64,000 nucleotides of DNA from Pirellulales bacterium. Lineage in GTDB: Bacteria > Planctomycetota > Planctomycetia > Pirellulales > JALHPA01. The DNA is taken from positions 124,001 to 188,000 of the forward strand of contig JANRLT010000021.1 in the NCBI GenBank assembly GCA_033762255.1, in the 5' to 3' direction. Under the pieces are notes generated by a model that saw only the letters and a program-made list of their open reading frames with translations, did no database searches and was not told the origin of the DNA. The position numbers and the translations under genes are program-made. Below, piece after piece: positions 28,812-38,399 of the stretch; within the stretch, counting starts at the first letter, position 1, and every line of letters begins with the position of its first letter.

Positions 28812-29597
28812 ATGTTAATTGACACCCATGCCCATCTGGATCATGATCCGTTTGACAATGACCGGCAGTTGGTGATCGAGCGTAGTCTGGCCGCCGGCGT
28901 GACAGAAATCGTCGTGGTGGGAACGACGTTGGCTGGCAGTCAACGTGCGGTTAAGCTGGCTAGCGAGCAGGCGTGTCTGTATGCTACCGTGGGGATTCAC
29001 CCCAACCACGCCGCTGAGGCCGCCCCCGCCGATTGGGAAGAAATTTGCCAACTGGCGGCGCACCCCCGTTGCGTCGCGCTGGGGGAGACAGGATTGGACC
29101 GATATTGGGATGATACGCCCTTCGCCCAGCAGCAGGATTATTTTGACCGGCATATCCAATTATCCCAACAAACCGGATTGCCGCTGGTGATCCATACCCG
29201 CGAATCCCTGGCCGAAACGCTAGAAATGCTAACCGCCGCCCGCCAGCGCGGCCCTGTGTCCGGCGTGCTGCATTCCTACACCGGCGATTATGCCAGCGCA
29301 TTGATGGCAATTGAACTAGGTTTGTACATCAGCTTTGCGGGGATGGTGACTTTTAAAAAAAATACCGCTTTACGAGAGGTCGCCCGGCAAATTCCCACAG
29401 AACGAATTTTGGTGGAAACCGACTCGCCGTATCTTGCCCCCGAACCGGTCCGGGGCAAACGCAACGAACCAGCCAATACGCGGTACACGGCTGAGTGTCT
29501 GGCGCGGGAACGAGGGACCAGCCTGGCGGAATTTGCGGCATTAACCACGGAAAACGCGCGGCGGTTGTTTCGTCTGGGCGTTGCCAAAAACCGCTAA
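28812..29597 (+). CDS. tatD: TatD family metal-dependent DNase/hydrolase
   Basis: 261 residues from ATG 28812; an upstream start at 28782 adds only non-family residues. The metal site is complete: LIDTHAHLDHDP, the Glu in ALGETGLDRY, VIHTRESL, VLHSYTGD and VETDSPYLAPEP. TatD proteins are cytosolic 3'-5' DNA exonucleases or hydrolases of the amidohydrolase superfamily. YLAPEPVRGKRNEPANTRYT near the end is characteristic of the family. In the same direction as the aldo/keto reductase and the glycosyltransferase but with gaps of about 170 nt, so it is probably independently expressed. Confidence 0.95.
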   Translation: MLIDTHAHLDHDPFDNDRQLVIERSLAAGVTEIVVVGTTLAGSQRAVKLASEQACLYATVGIHPNHAAEAAPADWEEICQLAAHPRCVALGETGLDRYWDDTPFAQQQDYFDRHIQLSQQTGLPLVIHTRESLAETLEMLTAARQRGPVSGVLHSYTGDYASALMAIELGLYISFAGMVTFKKNTALREVARQIPTERILVETDSPYLAPEPVRGKRNEPANTRYTAECLARERGTSLAEFAALTTENARRLFRLGVAKNR

Positions 29598-29764
29598 TGC
29601 ACGACGCCGTTCAGGCAAGACAGTATCCTCTCAAAGCGCAACCCCCGACAGCCGGGTTCCTGATAAAAATATTTTGTAAAAGAGATTTCTACTAAAATCG
29701 AATATACTATGGCTGCGGACGAATATCCCCTGGCAAGCTGGGAAATTAAATAAAGTTAGGACGC

Positions 29765-30943
29765 ATGGATACAATGTCACCAAAAATTTTAGTTCTTTCC
29801 GCCGCGGTGGGGGCGGGGCATTTACGCGCGGCGGAAGCGGTGGAATTAGCGCTCCGGCAAATTGCCCCGGCCGCGGAGGTGCGCAATGTGGACTTGTTGA
29901 CCATGACAAACGCCATGTTTCGCCGCGTCTATGGAACGGCGTACCTGGATATGGTCAACAAGCTTCCCCATGTGCTGGGATATTTTTATGATTACATGGA
30001 TCAAGCCCCCTCTCCGCAGCACAAAACCGATCGCCTGCGGAAGATGGTGCAACGGCTAAATTTGGGGACGTTTCTCAAATTTTTGCGTAGTCAGCCCTGG
30101 TCCGCCGTGGTTAGCACGCATTTTTTACCCGCGGAGTTGATTGCGGGACTGAAGGAACAGGGGGAATTTTCTCCGCCGCAATTGACCGTCACGACTGATT
30201 TTGAAACGCACCGCCTGTGGGTCAACCAACCGTGCGAACATTACTTTACGGCCACACAACAAGGGGCGATCTATTTACAACACTGGGGCGTACCCGCCGA
30301 GACGATCCAAGTCACGGGAATTCCCATCCACCCCAAATTTTGCGAGCCGCTGGATCGAACCGAGTGCCAAAAAAAGCACCAGATCCTGGGGAATCGGCCG
30401 GTGATATTGCAACTTGCGGGGGGCTTTGGCGTGGGGCCGATCTTGCAGATTTATCAAGCGATCCTGCGGGTGGAAACGCCCGTGGAACTGATCGTGGTCA
30501 CCGGCAAGAACCAGGAACTGTATGAGCAGCTTCAGGCCGATCATGATATCGGTCCGCATCGCGTGCATATCCTGGGCTACACGACTGAAATGCACGAACT
30601 AATGTGCTCGGCGGATCTGGTCGTGACCAAGCCAGGAGGACTAACCTCTTCCGAAGCCCTGGCCAGCGGACTGGGTATGGTGATCGTCAATCCCATACCC
30701 GGTCAAGAAAGCCGCAACAGCGATTACCTTTTAGAACAAGGGGCGGCGATCAAGGCCAACAACATGGCTACGCTGACCTACAAGCTGCAAGAATTGGTCC
30801 AATGTCCCGCCCGCATGCAAAAGCTGCAATGCCAAGCCCGCCAAATCGCCCAACCCCATGCGGCCTTTACCGTGGCGGAAAAAGTGTTGGAGTTTGCGAT
30901 GCTGCATGAGGCCCAAAGCTTACCAACGACAGCGGCACATTAG
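29765..30943 (+). CDS. MGDG synthase-like / GT28-type glycosyltransferase
   Basis: 392 residues. The N-terminal MGDG-synthase domain starts with PKILVLSAAVGAGHLRAAEA and includes VVSTHFLPAE. The C-terminal GT28 domain has QLAGGFGVGPILQIYQAI, LGYTTEMHELMCSADLVVTK, PGGLTSSEALASGLGMVIVN and NSDYLLEQGAAIKANN, the nucleotide-sugar site. Members such as UgtP and MGD1 transfer a hexose from a UDP-sugar to diacylglycerol at the cytoplasmic membrane, so a glycolipid synthase is likely. Its stop shares bases with the stop of the convergent App1-like phosphatase gene, an enzyme type that produces diacylglycerol. Confidence 0.9.
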   Translation: MDTMSPKILVLSAAVGAGHLRAAEAVELALRQIAPAAEVRNVDLLTMTNAMFRRVYGTAYLDMVNKLPHVLGYFYDYMDQAPSPQHKTDRLRKMVQRLNLGTFLKFLRSQPWSAVVSTHFLPAELIAGLKEQGEFSPPQLTVTTDFETHRLWVNQPCEHYFTATQQGAIYLQHWGVPAETIQVTGIPIHPKFCEPLDRTECQKKHQILGNRPVILQLAGGFGVGPILQIYQAILRVETPVELIVVTGKNQELYEQLQADHDIGPHRVHILGYTTEMHELMCSADLVVTKPGGLTSSEALASGLGMVIVNPIPGQESRNSDYLLEQGAAIKANNMATLTYKLQELVQCPARMQKLQCQARQIAQPHAAFTVAEKVLEFAMLHEAQSLPTTAAH

Positions 30944-32037
30944 CCCACCGTCGCGGCCGGGGCGCAAAGGTCTTTTGGCAATTCCCCCGCTTCGTGAAAA
31001 ATCTTCCACTGTTCGCTGGGCAATCCGTGAAAAGCCGCCGCGAAACGCATCGCCGGATCGACCGGGGGGATGGCTTGACGCGGCGCGGTTGGCGAATTGC
31101 GAATCCAGATCTTTTCCACTTGCTCCGGAAACTTGCGGGCCACTGCGCCGTAAATTTCCGGGTCTTGCTCGCTCGAATCCCCCACCAGTAAAAACCGCCG
31201 CTGGGGAAAGTCCCGCAGGATCGCGGTAATCAACTCTTGCTTATACTTGGTCGGTGAACGCAAAAAGCTCCACCCCGAACGATCCGATAACCGAAAAAAA
31301 CGCAAGTGCCACGACCCCTGGGGAAAACCGCGCTCGGAGCGAAATTCCTCTAGCACGGGATATAACTGCCAGGGACTGCTTGACACATAATGAAAAGCCA
31401 CATCCCGCGCCGCCCAACGGGCGTAGACCTCCGCCATGCCGGGGACCGCCTGAAAGGGATGCAAAAAAGTATTGGCCAGCAACTGCCGCCGGTCGGTCAC
31501 TTGGCTGATTTTGATCGTATCATCAATATCCGAAATGACACTGATCCCGCGCGGAGGGATGCTTTGCCAACACCCCTGAAATTGACGCGAATCCTGCTCT
31601 TGCAAAATCGCGGTAAAGTGTTGCCAGCGGATAGCGGGGCCGTCGGGAGTTAGCGGTGCCGGGATGCATCCTGTAAGTTGCTCTCCCGATAACAACGCCG
31701 AATTCACAACATGCCCATTGGGCGCGGTTCGTCCTAGGGGAATGGCCAACGAGCCGCAACGAATCTCGATTTCTTTGCCTCGTTCATGATCCACTAAAAA
31801 TAACTGGGAGCGTTGTTGAAAGAGTTCGGTACGGGCGTCCGCGGCGGAAATCCGCAACGCCCTCCGCATGATGGACATGAGGGCCGTGCGACGAAACCCG
31901 GGATGCCGCGGTTCGTGAACAGAAGCATGAAAGGCGACCTTCCAGGCTTGCGCGTCATCGTTCCAGGTGGCGTAAGTCGGGTAAAAAACGACGACTTCGT
32001 CAGGTTTAATCTGCCGGGAAAAGAGCCGAAAAAGCAT
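30940..32037 (-). CDS. App1-family phosphatidate phosphatase (DUF2183)
   Basis: 365 residues. The HAD-like catalytic motif is DIDDTIK with Asp170 and Asp172 (DxDxT), followed by FHYVSSSPWQLYPVLEEFRS and FLLVGDSSEQDPEIYGAVAR, all diagnostic of the App1/DUF2183 family that dephosphorylates phosphatidate to diacylglycerol. The N-terminal part (1-160) has FYPTYATWNDDAQAWKVAFH and RRALRISAADARTELFQQRS, the family's leading domain. No signal peptide. Stop codons of this gene and the glycosyltransferase gene overlap (TTAG), so the pair is convergent. The link of diacylglycerol supply to glycolipid synthesis is an inference. Confidence 0.88.
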   Translation of the reverse strand: MLFRLFSRQIKPDEVVVFYPTYATWNDDAQAWKVAFHASVHEPRHPGFRRTALMSIMRRALRISAADARTELFQQRSQLFLVDHERGKEIEIRCGSLAIPLGRTAPNGHVVNSALLSGEQLTGCIPAPLTPDGPAIRWQHFTAILQEQDSRQFQGCWQSIPPRGISVISDIDDTIKISQVTDRRQLLANTFLHPFQAVPGMAEVYARWAARDVAFHYVSSSPWQLYPVLEEFRSERGFPQGSWHLRFFRLSDRSGWSFLRSPTKYKQELITAILRDFPQRRFLLVGDSSEQDPEIYGAVARKFPEQVEKIWIRNSPTAPRQAIPPVDPAMRFAAAFHGLPSEQWKIFHEAGELPKDLCAPAATVG

Positions 32038-32296
32038 ATCCGCAGCACCTGCCGTAAAGTTTGAACCAGTTGCCGCAAAATTTGAAAATGAGTCTTAAAA
32101 ATTGGAATTCTTGCAAAATCCTGCATTTTGACACAAAAATAGTGGCAAATGCGCCCAATAATAGCCAGTAGCTTTCCTTATTTGAATCCTCTCCGCTGGA
32201 AAAATCAATTCTCTCTATTGACAAATAATTTTGATTAGTCAAAAATTAAATTCTTGCCACTCAAAACCTTTCGGTTTCTATTTGACTCTCGTAAAA

Positions 32297-33310
32297 ATGA
32301 CCTCGCAACCTTGTCCAAGTTACCCGTATCCCCATCTATTAAAACTCTGGGTGGGGGAACTGGTTACTCTTTGCTTGGCTCTCGGTTGTAATTATTCGCC
32401 TCCCGCCAATTCCGATTCAGCGCCATATGCTGGAACTGCCATAACGGGACAAGAAAAAACGTCTTCCCCTCTGGTTGTGCTCTGTACCACGCAACAGGCG
32501 GCGGATCTTGTCAAAAATGTGGGTGGGAAACATGTCCGCGTGGAGGCGCTCTTTGGGCCTGGGGTCGATCCGCACACCTACCGCGCCAGCACCAAGGATA
32601 CTCGACTTTTAGAGCAAGCCGAATTGATTGTTTATAACGGGTTGCATCTGGAAGGCAAAATGGCCGAAATGTTGGGAAAAATGTCGAGCATGAAGCCAAC
32701 ATTGAGCCTCGGGGATACCATTGCCGGGGTGGCACCGGAAAAAATGCGTCATCCCCCGGAATTTACCGACGGTATCGATCCTCACCTGTGGTTTGATGTG
32801 GAACTATGGAGCCTGTCAATCCCGCCGCTGGTACAAAAGCTGGGCGAATTACGCCCCGCATTCAAGGAGGAATTTGCACAGCAGGGCCAGGCGTATGCCG
32901 CGGAATTAGGCAAATTGCACGCGGAGTGCAAAGCGACGCTGGCCGCCATTCCCCGCGAACAACGAATCCTGGTCACCGCGCATGACGCATTTGGATACTT
33001 TGGCGCGGCCTACGATGTCGAGGTTCGCGGCTTGCAAGGGATCAGCACCGCCAGCGATGTCAGCATTCAACATGTAAATGAATTGGTGAAATTGCTGGTC
33101 GAGCGTAAAATTAAAGCGATCTTCGTGGAAAGCAGCGTCGCGCCGGAAAATTTTCGCAACGTGATCGCCGGTTGTGCCGCGGAAGGTCATACGGTGGTCG
33201 TGGGAGGAGAGTTGTTCTCCGACGCGATGGGGCCCGCCGATACTCCCGAAGGCACCTATGCTGGCATGATTCGGCATAATTTGCGGCTGATTTCCACGGC
33301 TTTAAAGTAA
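32297..33310 (+). CDS. Metal ABC transporter substrate-binding lipoprotein (ZnuA/MntA family)
   Basis: 337 residues from ATG 32297. A lipoprotein signal peptide ends in the lipobox LALGC (Cys near residue 31). The cluster A-I binding protein has VDPHTYRAS (first His), IDPHLWFDVELW (second His), VTAHDAFGYFGAAYDVEVRG (third ligand) and ELFSDAMGPADTPEG (final Asp), the four-ligand set of Mn/Zn/Fe proteins. The absence of the His-rich loop found in many zinc proteins, and the final Asp, favour Mn or Fe. Periplasmic, membrane-tethered. The ATPase gene begins 349 nt downstream and the two permeases follow, so it belongs to the same transporter. Confidence 0.93.
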   Translation: MTSQPCPSYPYPHLLKLWVGELVTLCLALGCNYSPPANSDSAPYAGTAITGQEKTSSPLVVLCTTQQAADLVKNVGGKHVRVEALFGPGVDPHTYRASTKDTRLLEQAELIVYNGLHLEGKMAEMLGKMSSMKPTLSLGDTIAGVAPEKMRHPPEFTDGIDPHLWFDVELWSLSIPPLVQKLGELRPAFKEEFAQQGQAYAAELGKLHAECKATLAAIPREQRILVTAHDAFGYFGAAYDVEVRGLQGISTASDVSIQHVNELVKLLVERKIKAIFVESSVAPENFRNVIAGCAAEGHTVVVGGELFSDAMGPADTPEGTYAGMIRHNLRLISTALK

Positions 33311-33659
33311 GACGGCGGGGGAGTTAACTCGCAACACCATATATTGCCGACTCGTTTTTATTGCTTTTCCTCAATGAATCAGCCCGTTGGCCCTTGCCTA
33401 GTTAAACTTTGAACTTACCCCGGGAGATGCCGCGGCTGTCCTCTTGTTTAGTCAAACCTTATTTTATCGATGAGTCGCGAGGCGCGCTCGCGCACAGGAG
33501 GAACGGCAAAACACTGGACTTGCGCCCGACGGCAGATTCGTCCAACTCAAATCATTAGCTTTGAAAAAAATTAAGGTGGTATCACTTAGGCCCCCAAAGA
33601 ATCGCACACCTTTGGCCAGCAACAGTTTTGCAGCGAAGAATCCTTGCACAACACGGAAA
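33311..33659. other. Gap inside the metal transporter locus with a diverged copy of the 58.7/61.0-kb repeat
   Basis: 349 nt without a gene. TGAATCAGCCCGTTGGCCCT (33375-33394) and GGCCCCCAAAGAATCGCACA with CCTTTGGCCAGC (about 33589-33622) resemble the two ends of the 128-bp inverted repeats around the PEP-CTERM gene, with about 100 nt of unrelated sequence between. I see no known metal riboswitch. A separate promoter for the ATPase-permease genes may lie here. Confidence 0.4.
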
Positions 33660-34427
33660 ATGGCAAAAATTCCCGTTGAGATCCATGACATGACGGTGGC
33701 CTACCAGCGCAAGCCGGTGTTGTGGGATATCGACCTGATTGTGCCGGAAGGGGAGTTGATCGGCATCATCGGGCCTAATGGCGCGGGTAAATCCACACTT
33801 ATCAAGGCTGTGTTGGGACTTCTACCGTTGGCCAGTGGCAAAGTCGAAATTTATGGCCAACCCGCCGAGCGGCAGCGGCACTTGATTGGTTATGTGCCCC
33901 AACGCGAAACGGTGGATTGGGATTTTCCCGTGAATGCCCTGGACGTGGTGTTGATGGGGACTTACGGGCGGTTGGGATGGTTTCGACGCCCCGGAGCGGT
34001 GGAACGCCGCTTGGCCCGCGAGTGTCTGCAAAAAGTGGGAATGTTGGAATATGCCGAGCGGCAAATCCGCCAATTATCCGGCGGTCAGCAGCAGCGCGTG
34101 TTTTTGGCCCGAGCGCTCGCCCAAGATGCGCAGATTTATTTTTTAGATGAGCCATTTGCGGGGGTGGATGCCGCAACCGAACAAGCGATCGTGCGCATCC
34201 TGCAAGATCTGCGCAAACAGGGAAAAACGGTCCTGGTGGTGCACCACGATTTAAATACTGTCGAACTGTACTTTGACAGCGTGATCCTGCTGAATCTACG
34301 TCTCATTGCCGCCGGGCCGACGCGCACGACATTTACCCCGGATAATTTGCAAACCACTTTTGGCGGCCGATTAACTATTTTGGATCAAGCGGTGGAGGCG
34401 GTCCACCGGGGGCAACACTTGCCATGA
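33660..34427 (+). CDS. Metal ABC transporter ATP-binding protein
   Basis: 255 residues from ATG 33660; an upstream TTG in the same frame (33561) adds repeat-derived residues. Walker A is GPNGAGKST, the Q-loop is in [13 protein letters not shown], the signature is [18 protein letters not shown], Walker B is [10 protein letters not shown] and the H-loop is [10 protein letters not shown]. The [20 protein letters not shown] segment is typical of Mn/Zn/Fe transporters (ZnuC/MntA/TroB). It powers uptake with the two permeases downstream; its stop overlaps the first permease start by 4 nt. Confidence 0.95.
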   Translation: MAKIPVEIHDMTVAYQRKPVLWDIDLIVPEGELIGIIGPNGAGKSTLIKAVLGLLPLASGKVEIYGQPAERQRHLIGYVPQRETVDWDFPVNALDVVLMGTYGRLGWFRRPGAVERRLARECLQKVGMLEYAERQIRQLSGGQQQRVFLARALAQDAQIYFLDEPFAGVDAATEQAIVRILQDLRKQGKTVLVVHHDLNTVELYFDSVILLNLRLIAAGPTRTTFTPDNLQTTFGGRLTILDQAVEAVHRGQHLP

Positions 34428-35746
34428 GCAGCGTCACCCTCACTGTTTTGTGTGGCACGAGCCTGCTGGGAGCCATTGCCGGTACCATCGGCGCGTGGTC
34501 GGTCTTGCGGCGACAAGCCCTGGCGGGAGATTTGATATCTCACGCCGCCTTGCCGGGGATTTGCCTGGCATATTGGTTCACGGGAGAGCGCGACTATGGG
34601 ACGCTGCTTATCGGAGCCATGACCACCGGGCTGCTTAGCGTGCTATTGGTCAGTTACCTGACCCGCCGGACCCGGACCAAGGATGATGCCGCCATTGGCA
34701 TCGTGCTAAGCGTCTTTTTTTCGCTAGGAGTCGTCGGACTCTCGCTGATCCAACGCGATCCCCGGCTCTCGCGGCAATCCGCCGGGCTGGCAACCTTTGC
34801 CCTGGGTCAAGCGGCAAATCTTTCCACAGGCGATCTTTGGTGGATTGGGGGCGTGGGGGGAACCGCGCTGGCGATCATGCTGCTTTGCTACAAGGAATTC
34901 AAACTACTCAGCTTTGACGTCAACTTTGCCCGGTCGTTGGGTTTGCCCATTTTGACCCTGGATATCGCGCTGATGACTTGCTTGGCCGCCGTGACCGTCA
35001 TCGGCATCAAGGCCGCTGGCGTGCTGCTTAGTCCGGCGCTGCTCATCATTCCCGCGGTAACCGCGCGGCTGTGGGTGGATCAACTGGGCAAGCTTTTATG
35101 GTTAGCCGCGGCGATTGGCGCGGTCATGGGCTGCCTGGGAACGCTCTTAACGGCGGGAGAGGGCCAAGCCTGGCTGGCCGCGCGGGGATGGTATACTCCC
35201 CCGGAACTACCCACCGGACCGGTGATCGTGCTGTGCGGCGCGGTTGCGTTTGGTCTGTCGTTGCTGCTCGCCCCGCAAAACGGAGTCTTTGCCCGTTATT
35301 TGCGCCAAACCCAATATCAACACCGCATCGCGCGGGAAAACTTTTTACGCGCTTTATATGAGCTGCACGAACGTCAGCCCCCGCGCCAGCAAACCTGGAG
35401 CCGCAAAGAATTACTCGAGTGGCATTCCTGGGACACGTCCGGATTAGAGCGTCAAATTGCCCTAGCCCTGCAGCGGGGAGACCTGCGGGAAAATGCCGCC
35501 GGCGTAGCCTTTACCGAGGAAGGCTTGCGCAACGCGCAAAGCGTGACCCGCGCGCATCGGCTGTGGGAACTGTTTTTGATCCAGGGGGCAAATATCGCCC
35601 GGGATCATGTGGATCGCGACGCCGATGGCATCGAGCATCTCTTGTCGCCGGAATTATTGGCGGAGCTAGAGTCGGAACTACGCGCCGCCGGACGCTGGCC
35701 CGTGCATGATCCCGTCCCCGCTTCTCCGCACGCGGTGCAATCATGA
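34424..35746 (+). CDS. Metal ABC transporter permease fused to DtxR/MntR-like domain (1)
   Basis: 440 residues against about 290 for the usual family member. Residues 1-285 are the ABC-3 permease with 8-9 helices, including [20 protein letters not shown] and [20 protein letters not shown]. Residues 298-370 look like a DtxR winged helix ([44 protein letters not shown]). Residues 375-420 match the DtxR dimerisation/metal domain ([33 protein letters not shown]). The MntR ligand pattern H77, E99-x-x-E102-H103 is kept as His378 and Asp401-x-x-Glu404-His405. The tail would lie in the cytosol, where it could sense Mn or Fe. It overlaps both neighbours by 4 nt. Confidence 0.93.
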   Translation: MSSVTLTVLCGTSLLGAIAGTIGAWSVLRRQALAGDLISHAALPGICLAYWFTGERDYGTLLIGAMTTGLLSVLLVSYLTRRTRTKDDAAIGIVLSVFFSLGVVGLSLIQRDPRLSRQSAGLATFALGQAANLSTGDLWWIGGVGGTALAIMLLCYKEFKLLSFDVNFARSLGLPILTLDIALMTCLAAVTVIGIKAAGVLLSPALLIIPAVTARLWVDQLGKLLWLAAAIGAVMGCLGTLLTAGEGQAWLAARGWYTPPELPTGPVIVLCGAVAFGLSLLLAPQNGVFARYLRQTQYQHRIARENFLRALYELHERQPPRQQTWSRKELLEWHSWDTSGLERQIALALQRGDLRENAAGVAFTEEGLRNAQSVTRAHRLWELFLIQGANIARDHVDRDADGIEHLLSPELLAELESELRAAGRWPVHDPVPASPHAVQS

Positions 35747-37059
35747 ATGGCCTGACCTGGTGGTTTACGGAAAGCTGGCAATGGTGGTTGTTTATCACCG
35801 CCGCCCTCACCAGCGTCAGTTGCGGCATGCTGGGGGTGGTGCTGGTCCTGCGCAAGCTTAGCCTGATGGGGGATGCCATTTCCCATGCCGTGCTGCCGGG
35901 CTTGGTGTTGGCGTTTGTGCTGACCGGTTCCATTGATCCCGGCATGATGCTCTTGGGAGCGTTTATCGTCGGGCTGCTGACGACCTGGCTGATAGAACTG
36001 CTCGGCCGCAGCGGCGCGATCGCCGCGGATGCCGGTATGGGCGTGGTGTTTACCTCTCTATTTGCCGTGGGGGTGGTGCTCATCGCGGTGTTTACGCAGG
36101 GAAAGGTGGACTTGGATATTGATTGCGTGTTGCAGGGGCATTTGGCCCATGTGGCGACCGTCACACGGAATTATTTTGGATGGGAAATTCCCGCGGCGGT
36201 GCCGGCGCTGGCCGCGACGCTGGTGGTGAATTTGCTGTTTTTAGTGATTTGGCGCAAGGAACTGCTGGTCAGCGCGTTTGATTGGGAATTTGCACAAGCG
36301 CAGGGGCTGCGCCCCGCCTGGGTGCATTATGCGCTGATGGCCCTCACGGCGATGACCACGGTGGCTTCTTTTGAAGTGGTTGGCTCGATTCTAGTAATCG
36401 CCATGTTGATTTTGCCCGCCGCCACGGCGCAATTATTGACCAATCGTTGGCAATGGCTGCTCCCCCTGGCGGTATTGCTGGCGTTGTTGTCGGCCTATTT
36501 GGGAATTGTGCTCAGTTTGACGCCCTGGCTAGAAAACGCCGAGCCTGCCGCGCTGGTGGCGGTGACGGGAGGGGTCATCTACGCCTTGGCCGTGGCTTTC
36601 TCTCCCACCGAAGGGTTGGCTTTTGTCTGGTGGCGACAAGCGGCGGAGCGGCTGCGCATCATGTGCGAGGACTTGCTGGCGGTGCTGTTTCGGATTGCGG
36701 AACTCGCCCCGGCAAAAACGTTGGGGACCCGCGAACTGGCCAGCGCGATCGGCGGGGGATGGCTGGCGTGGCTGGCGATCTGGTCGGTGCGGCGGCGAAA
36801 TCAGATTATCTTTGCCGAAGGAGGCTGGCAACTTACCACCGAGGGACGTGGCACCGCCAAGCGGCTGGTGCGCTCGCACCGGCTGTGGGAGGCTTGGCTC
36901 GTGCGGCATTTGGGGTTGCCCCTGGATCATGTGCATGCCCCCGCCGAGCGGATGGAACACTTTATCGATCACGAGCTGCAGGCGGAAATCGCGGCCCAAA
37001 TCGCCCCTCCGCCACAAGCGCCCCTGCTGGATCCCCATGGCAAGGAGATACCGGAATAG
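35743..37059 (+). CDS. Metal ABC transporter permease fused to DtxR/MntR-like domain (2)
   Basis: 438 residues. The ABC-3 permease domain spans 1-290 (LSLMGDAISHAVLPGLVLAF, SFEVVGSILVIAMLILPAAT). The cytosolic tail 300-438 again has DtxR character: a worn winged helix (TLGTRELASAIGGGWL, WQLTTEGRGTAKRLV) and a dimerisation domain (RSHRLWEAWLVRHLG, APAERMEHFIDHEL) ending in DPHGKEIP, the usual end of that DtxR domain. The metal pattern is exact: His379 and Glu402-x-x-Glu405-His406. Two permeases with matching tails could form a DtxR-like dimer under the transporter. Last gene of the operon. Confidence 0.93.
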   Translation: MNGLTWWFTESWQWWLFITAALTSVSCGMLGVVLVLRKLSLMGDAISHAVLPGLVLAFVLTGSIDPGMMLLGAFIVGLLTTWLIELLGRSGAIAADAGMGVVFTSLFAVGVVLIAVFTQGKVDLDIDCVLQGHLAHVATVTRNYFGWEIPAAVPALAATLVVNLLFLVIWRKELLVSAFDWEFAQAQGLRPAWVHYALMALTAMTTVASFEVVGSILVIAMLILPAATAQLLTNRWQWLLPLAVLLALLSAYLGIVLSLTPWLENAEPAALVAVTGGVIYALAVAFSPTEGLAFVWWRQAAERLRIMCEDLLAVLFRIAELAPAKTLGTRELASAIGGGWLAWLAIWSVRRRNQIIFAEGGWQLTTEGRGTAKRLVRSHRLWEAWLVRHLGLPLDHVHAPAERMEHFIDHELQAEIAAQIAPPPQAPLLDPHGKEIPE

Positions 37060-37182
37060 CTCGGCGCGTACTTTACCATTTGAATTCCGGCTGGATAGAG
37101 TGAAATTCAAGAGGCGAATTTAAAGATAGAAATAATTCAAACCCTTTTAACTTACAACTTTAACCCGGTATCTTGTCCCGCG

Positions 37183-38118
37183 TTACAGGATTCCCTGTTC
37201 GGGATCATAGCCGTATTCGTTGGCTTTTTGATAATCCGCGGCGGCTTTTTCCTCGTTTTTAAGGGCTTGGTAGACTTCCGCCCGGTGATGATACATGACC
37301 GCCAAATTTTCACGAACATGAGCTTGTTGGGCATGCGAACGGCGGCGGCGCGGGTGCAGCCGCATCAGTTCTTCCGCGTCCTCATAATCCTGGATGGCGG
37401 CGTTCAGGTCCTTGAGCGCGAGCTGATAATTCTTGAGGCGGTAATGCACATAACCCCGCGTGTCCAGGAACGCCGCATTGCGCTGCGGAGACAACTTGAT
37501 CGCCAGGTTGATATCCTCCAGCGCTTGCTCGCAATTTTTATCGCACAGCGAACAAAGGTAGGCCCGCGCGTTCAAGGCTCCTTCCCAACTGGGAGCCCGC
37601 ATTTCGACCAACTTGTCGATTTCCGCCAGGGCCTCATCGGGCTTATTCATGCGAAATAAAATATAGGCCCGACCCTGGATCCCGTCAGGCAAGCACGTAT
37701 GATCGCGCATCACCGCCGTAAAATCCGCCAAACTTTCCGGTAATTGATTTAGCCGGGAGTGCACTTCCGCCCGCAACAAACGCCATTCATTCCGCTCCGG
37801 CAAGATGCCCAAGGCGGAATCCAAATGATCGCGGGCGCTGCCAAAATCTCCTTCCAAATAAGCCCGTGCTCCCATTTGGGCCCGGGCCTCCGCATAGAGT
37901 TCTTGGATTGGATTGGCGAATTTCCAGGCTATCATTCCCAGGATGCCGCCGATCAACAAAAGCCACAGTAACCGCTTTTTCCAGACAAACGCCCCCGGGG
38001 ACATCGTGCCCCATCCCCGTCCGGCCATTTCTTGCCGGTCGGTCCGCGCCGGCAAGTCGGTAAATGTCCCGGGAATCGGAAAGCCCTGCTTATCAAATCG
38101 CTTTTGCGGTTGGCTCAT
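37183..38118 (-). CDS. Membrane-anchored TPR protein
   Basis: 311 residues. A short cytosolic N-terminus (1-47) with basic residues, one membrane helix (about 48-68, RLLWLLLIGGILGMIAW), then 6-7 tetratricopeptide units (for example MGARAYLEGDFGSARDHLDS, LPESLADFTAVMRDH, FRMNKPDEALAEIDKLVEMR, QALEDINLAIKLSPQRNAAF and VYQALKNEEKAAADYQKANE). TPR proteins are assembly scaffolds; the partner is unknown. One segment (LMRLHPRRRRSHAQQAHVRE) is strongly basic. Convergent with the metal transporter operon and divergent from floA, so it is transcribed alone. Confidence 0.9.
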   Translation of the reverse strand: MSQPQKRFDKQGFPIPGTFTDLPARTDRQEMAGRGWGTMSPGAFVWKKRLLWLLLIGGILGMIAWKFANPIQELYAEARAQMGARAYLEGDFGSARDHLDSALGILPERNEWRLLRAEVHSRLNQLPESLADFTAVMRDHTCLPDGIQGRAYILFRMNKPDEALAEIDKLVEMRAPSWEGALNARAYLCSLCDKNCEQALEDINLAIKLSPQRNAAFLDTRGYVHYRLKNYQLALKDLNAAIQDYEDAEELMRLHPRRRRSHAQQAHVRENLAVMYHHRAEVYQALKNEEKAAADYQKANEYGYDPEQGIL

Positions 38119-38399
38119 ATTGACGGTCGATAGGATTTGGCTCGTTTCGTGCTTTACCTGCGGGGTAAAAATCCGGGTCCCCTCATTTTAGCATAGATTC
38201 CAGTGAAGCGTGGGCCAAGGGTGTGGCCCGGGGCTTTTGTTCATCCCCGATGATTTTACGACTTTCCCTGTCCATTCGTCCAGAAACAGTTGCCAGCGGG
38301 CCTGAATTCCCGCTAGTATAGCACTGTCGGTCGGATGAAGGGGCGAGTCTGGCGCGCTTTGCCCTAGTTACCGTATGCCAACTTTTTTGTTTTTGAGCT

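Noticed and set aside
33311-33659. Metal riboswitch before the ABC ATPase gene
   Set aside because: I could not recognise the conserved core of yybP-ykoY or any other known metal-sensing RNA; the sequence looks like a decayed repeat.
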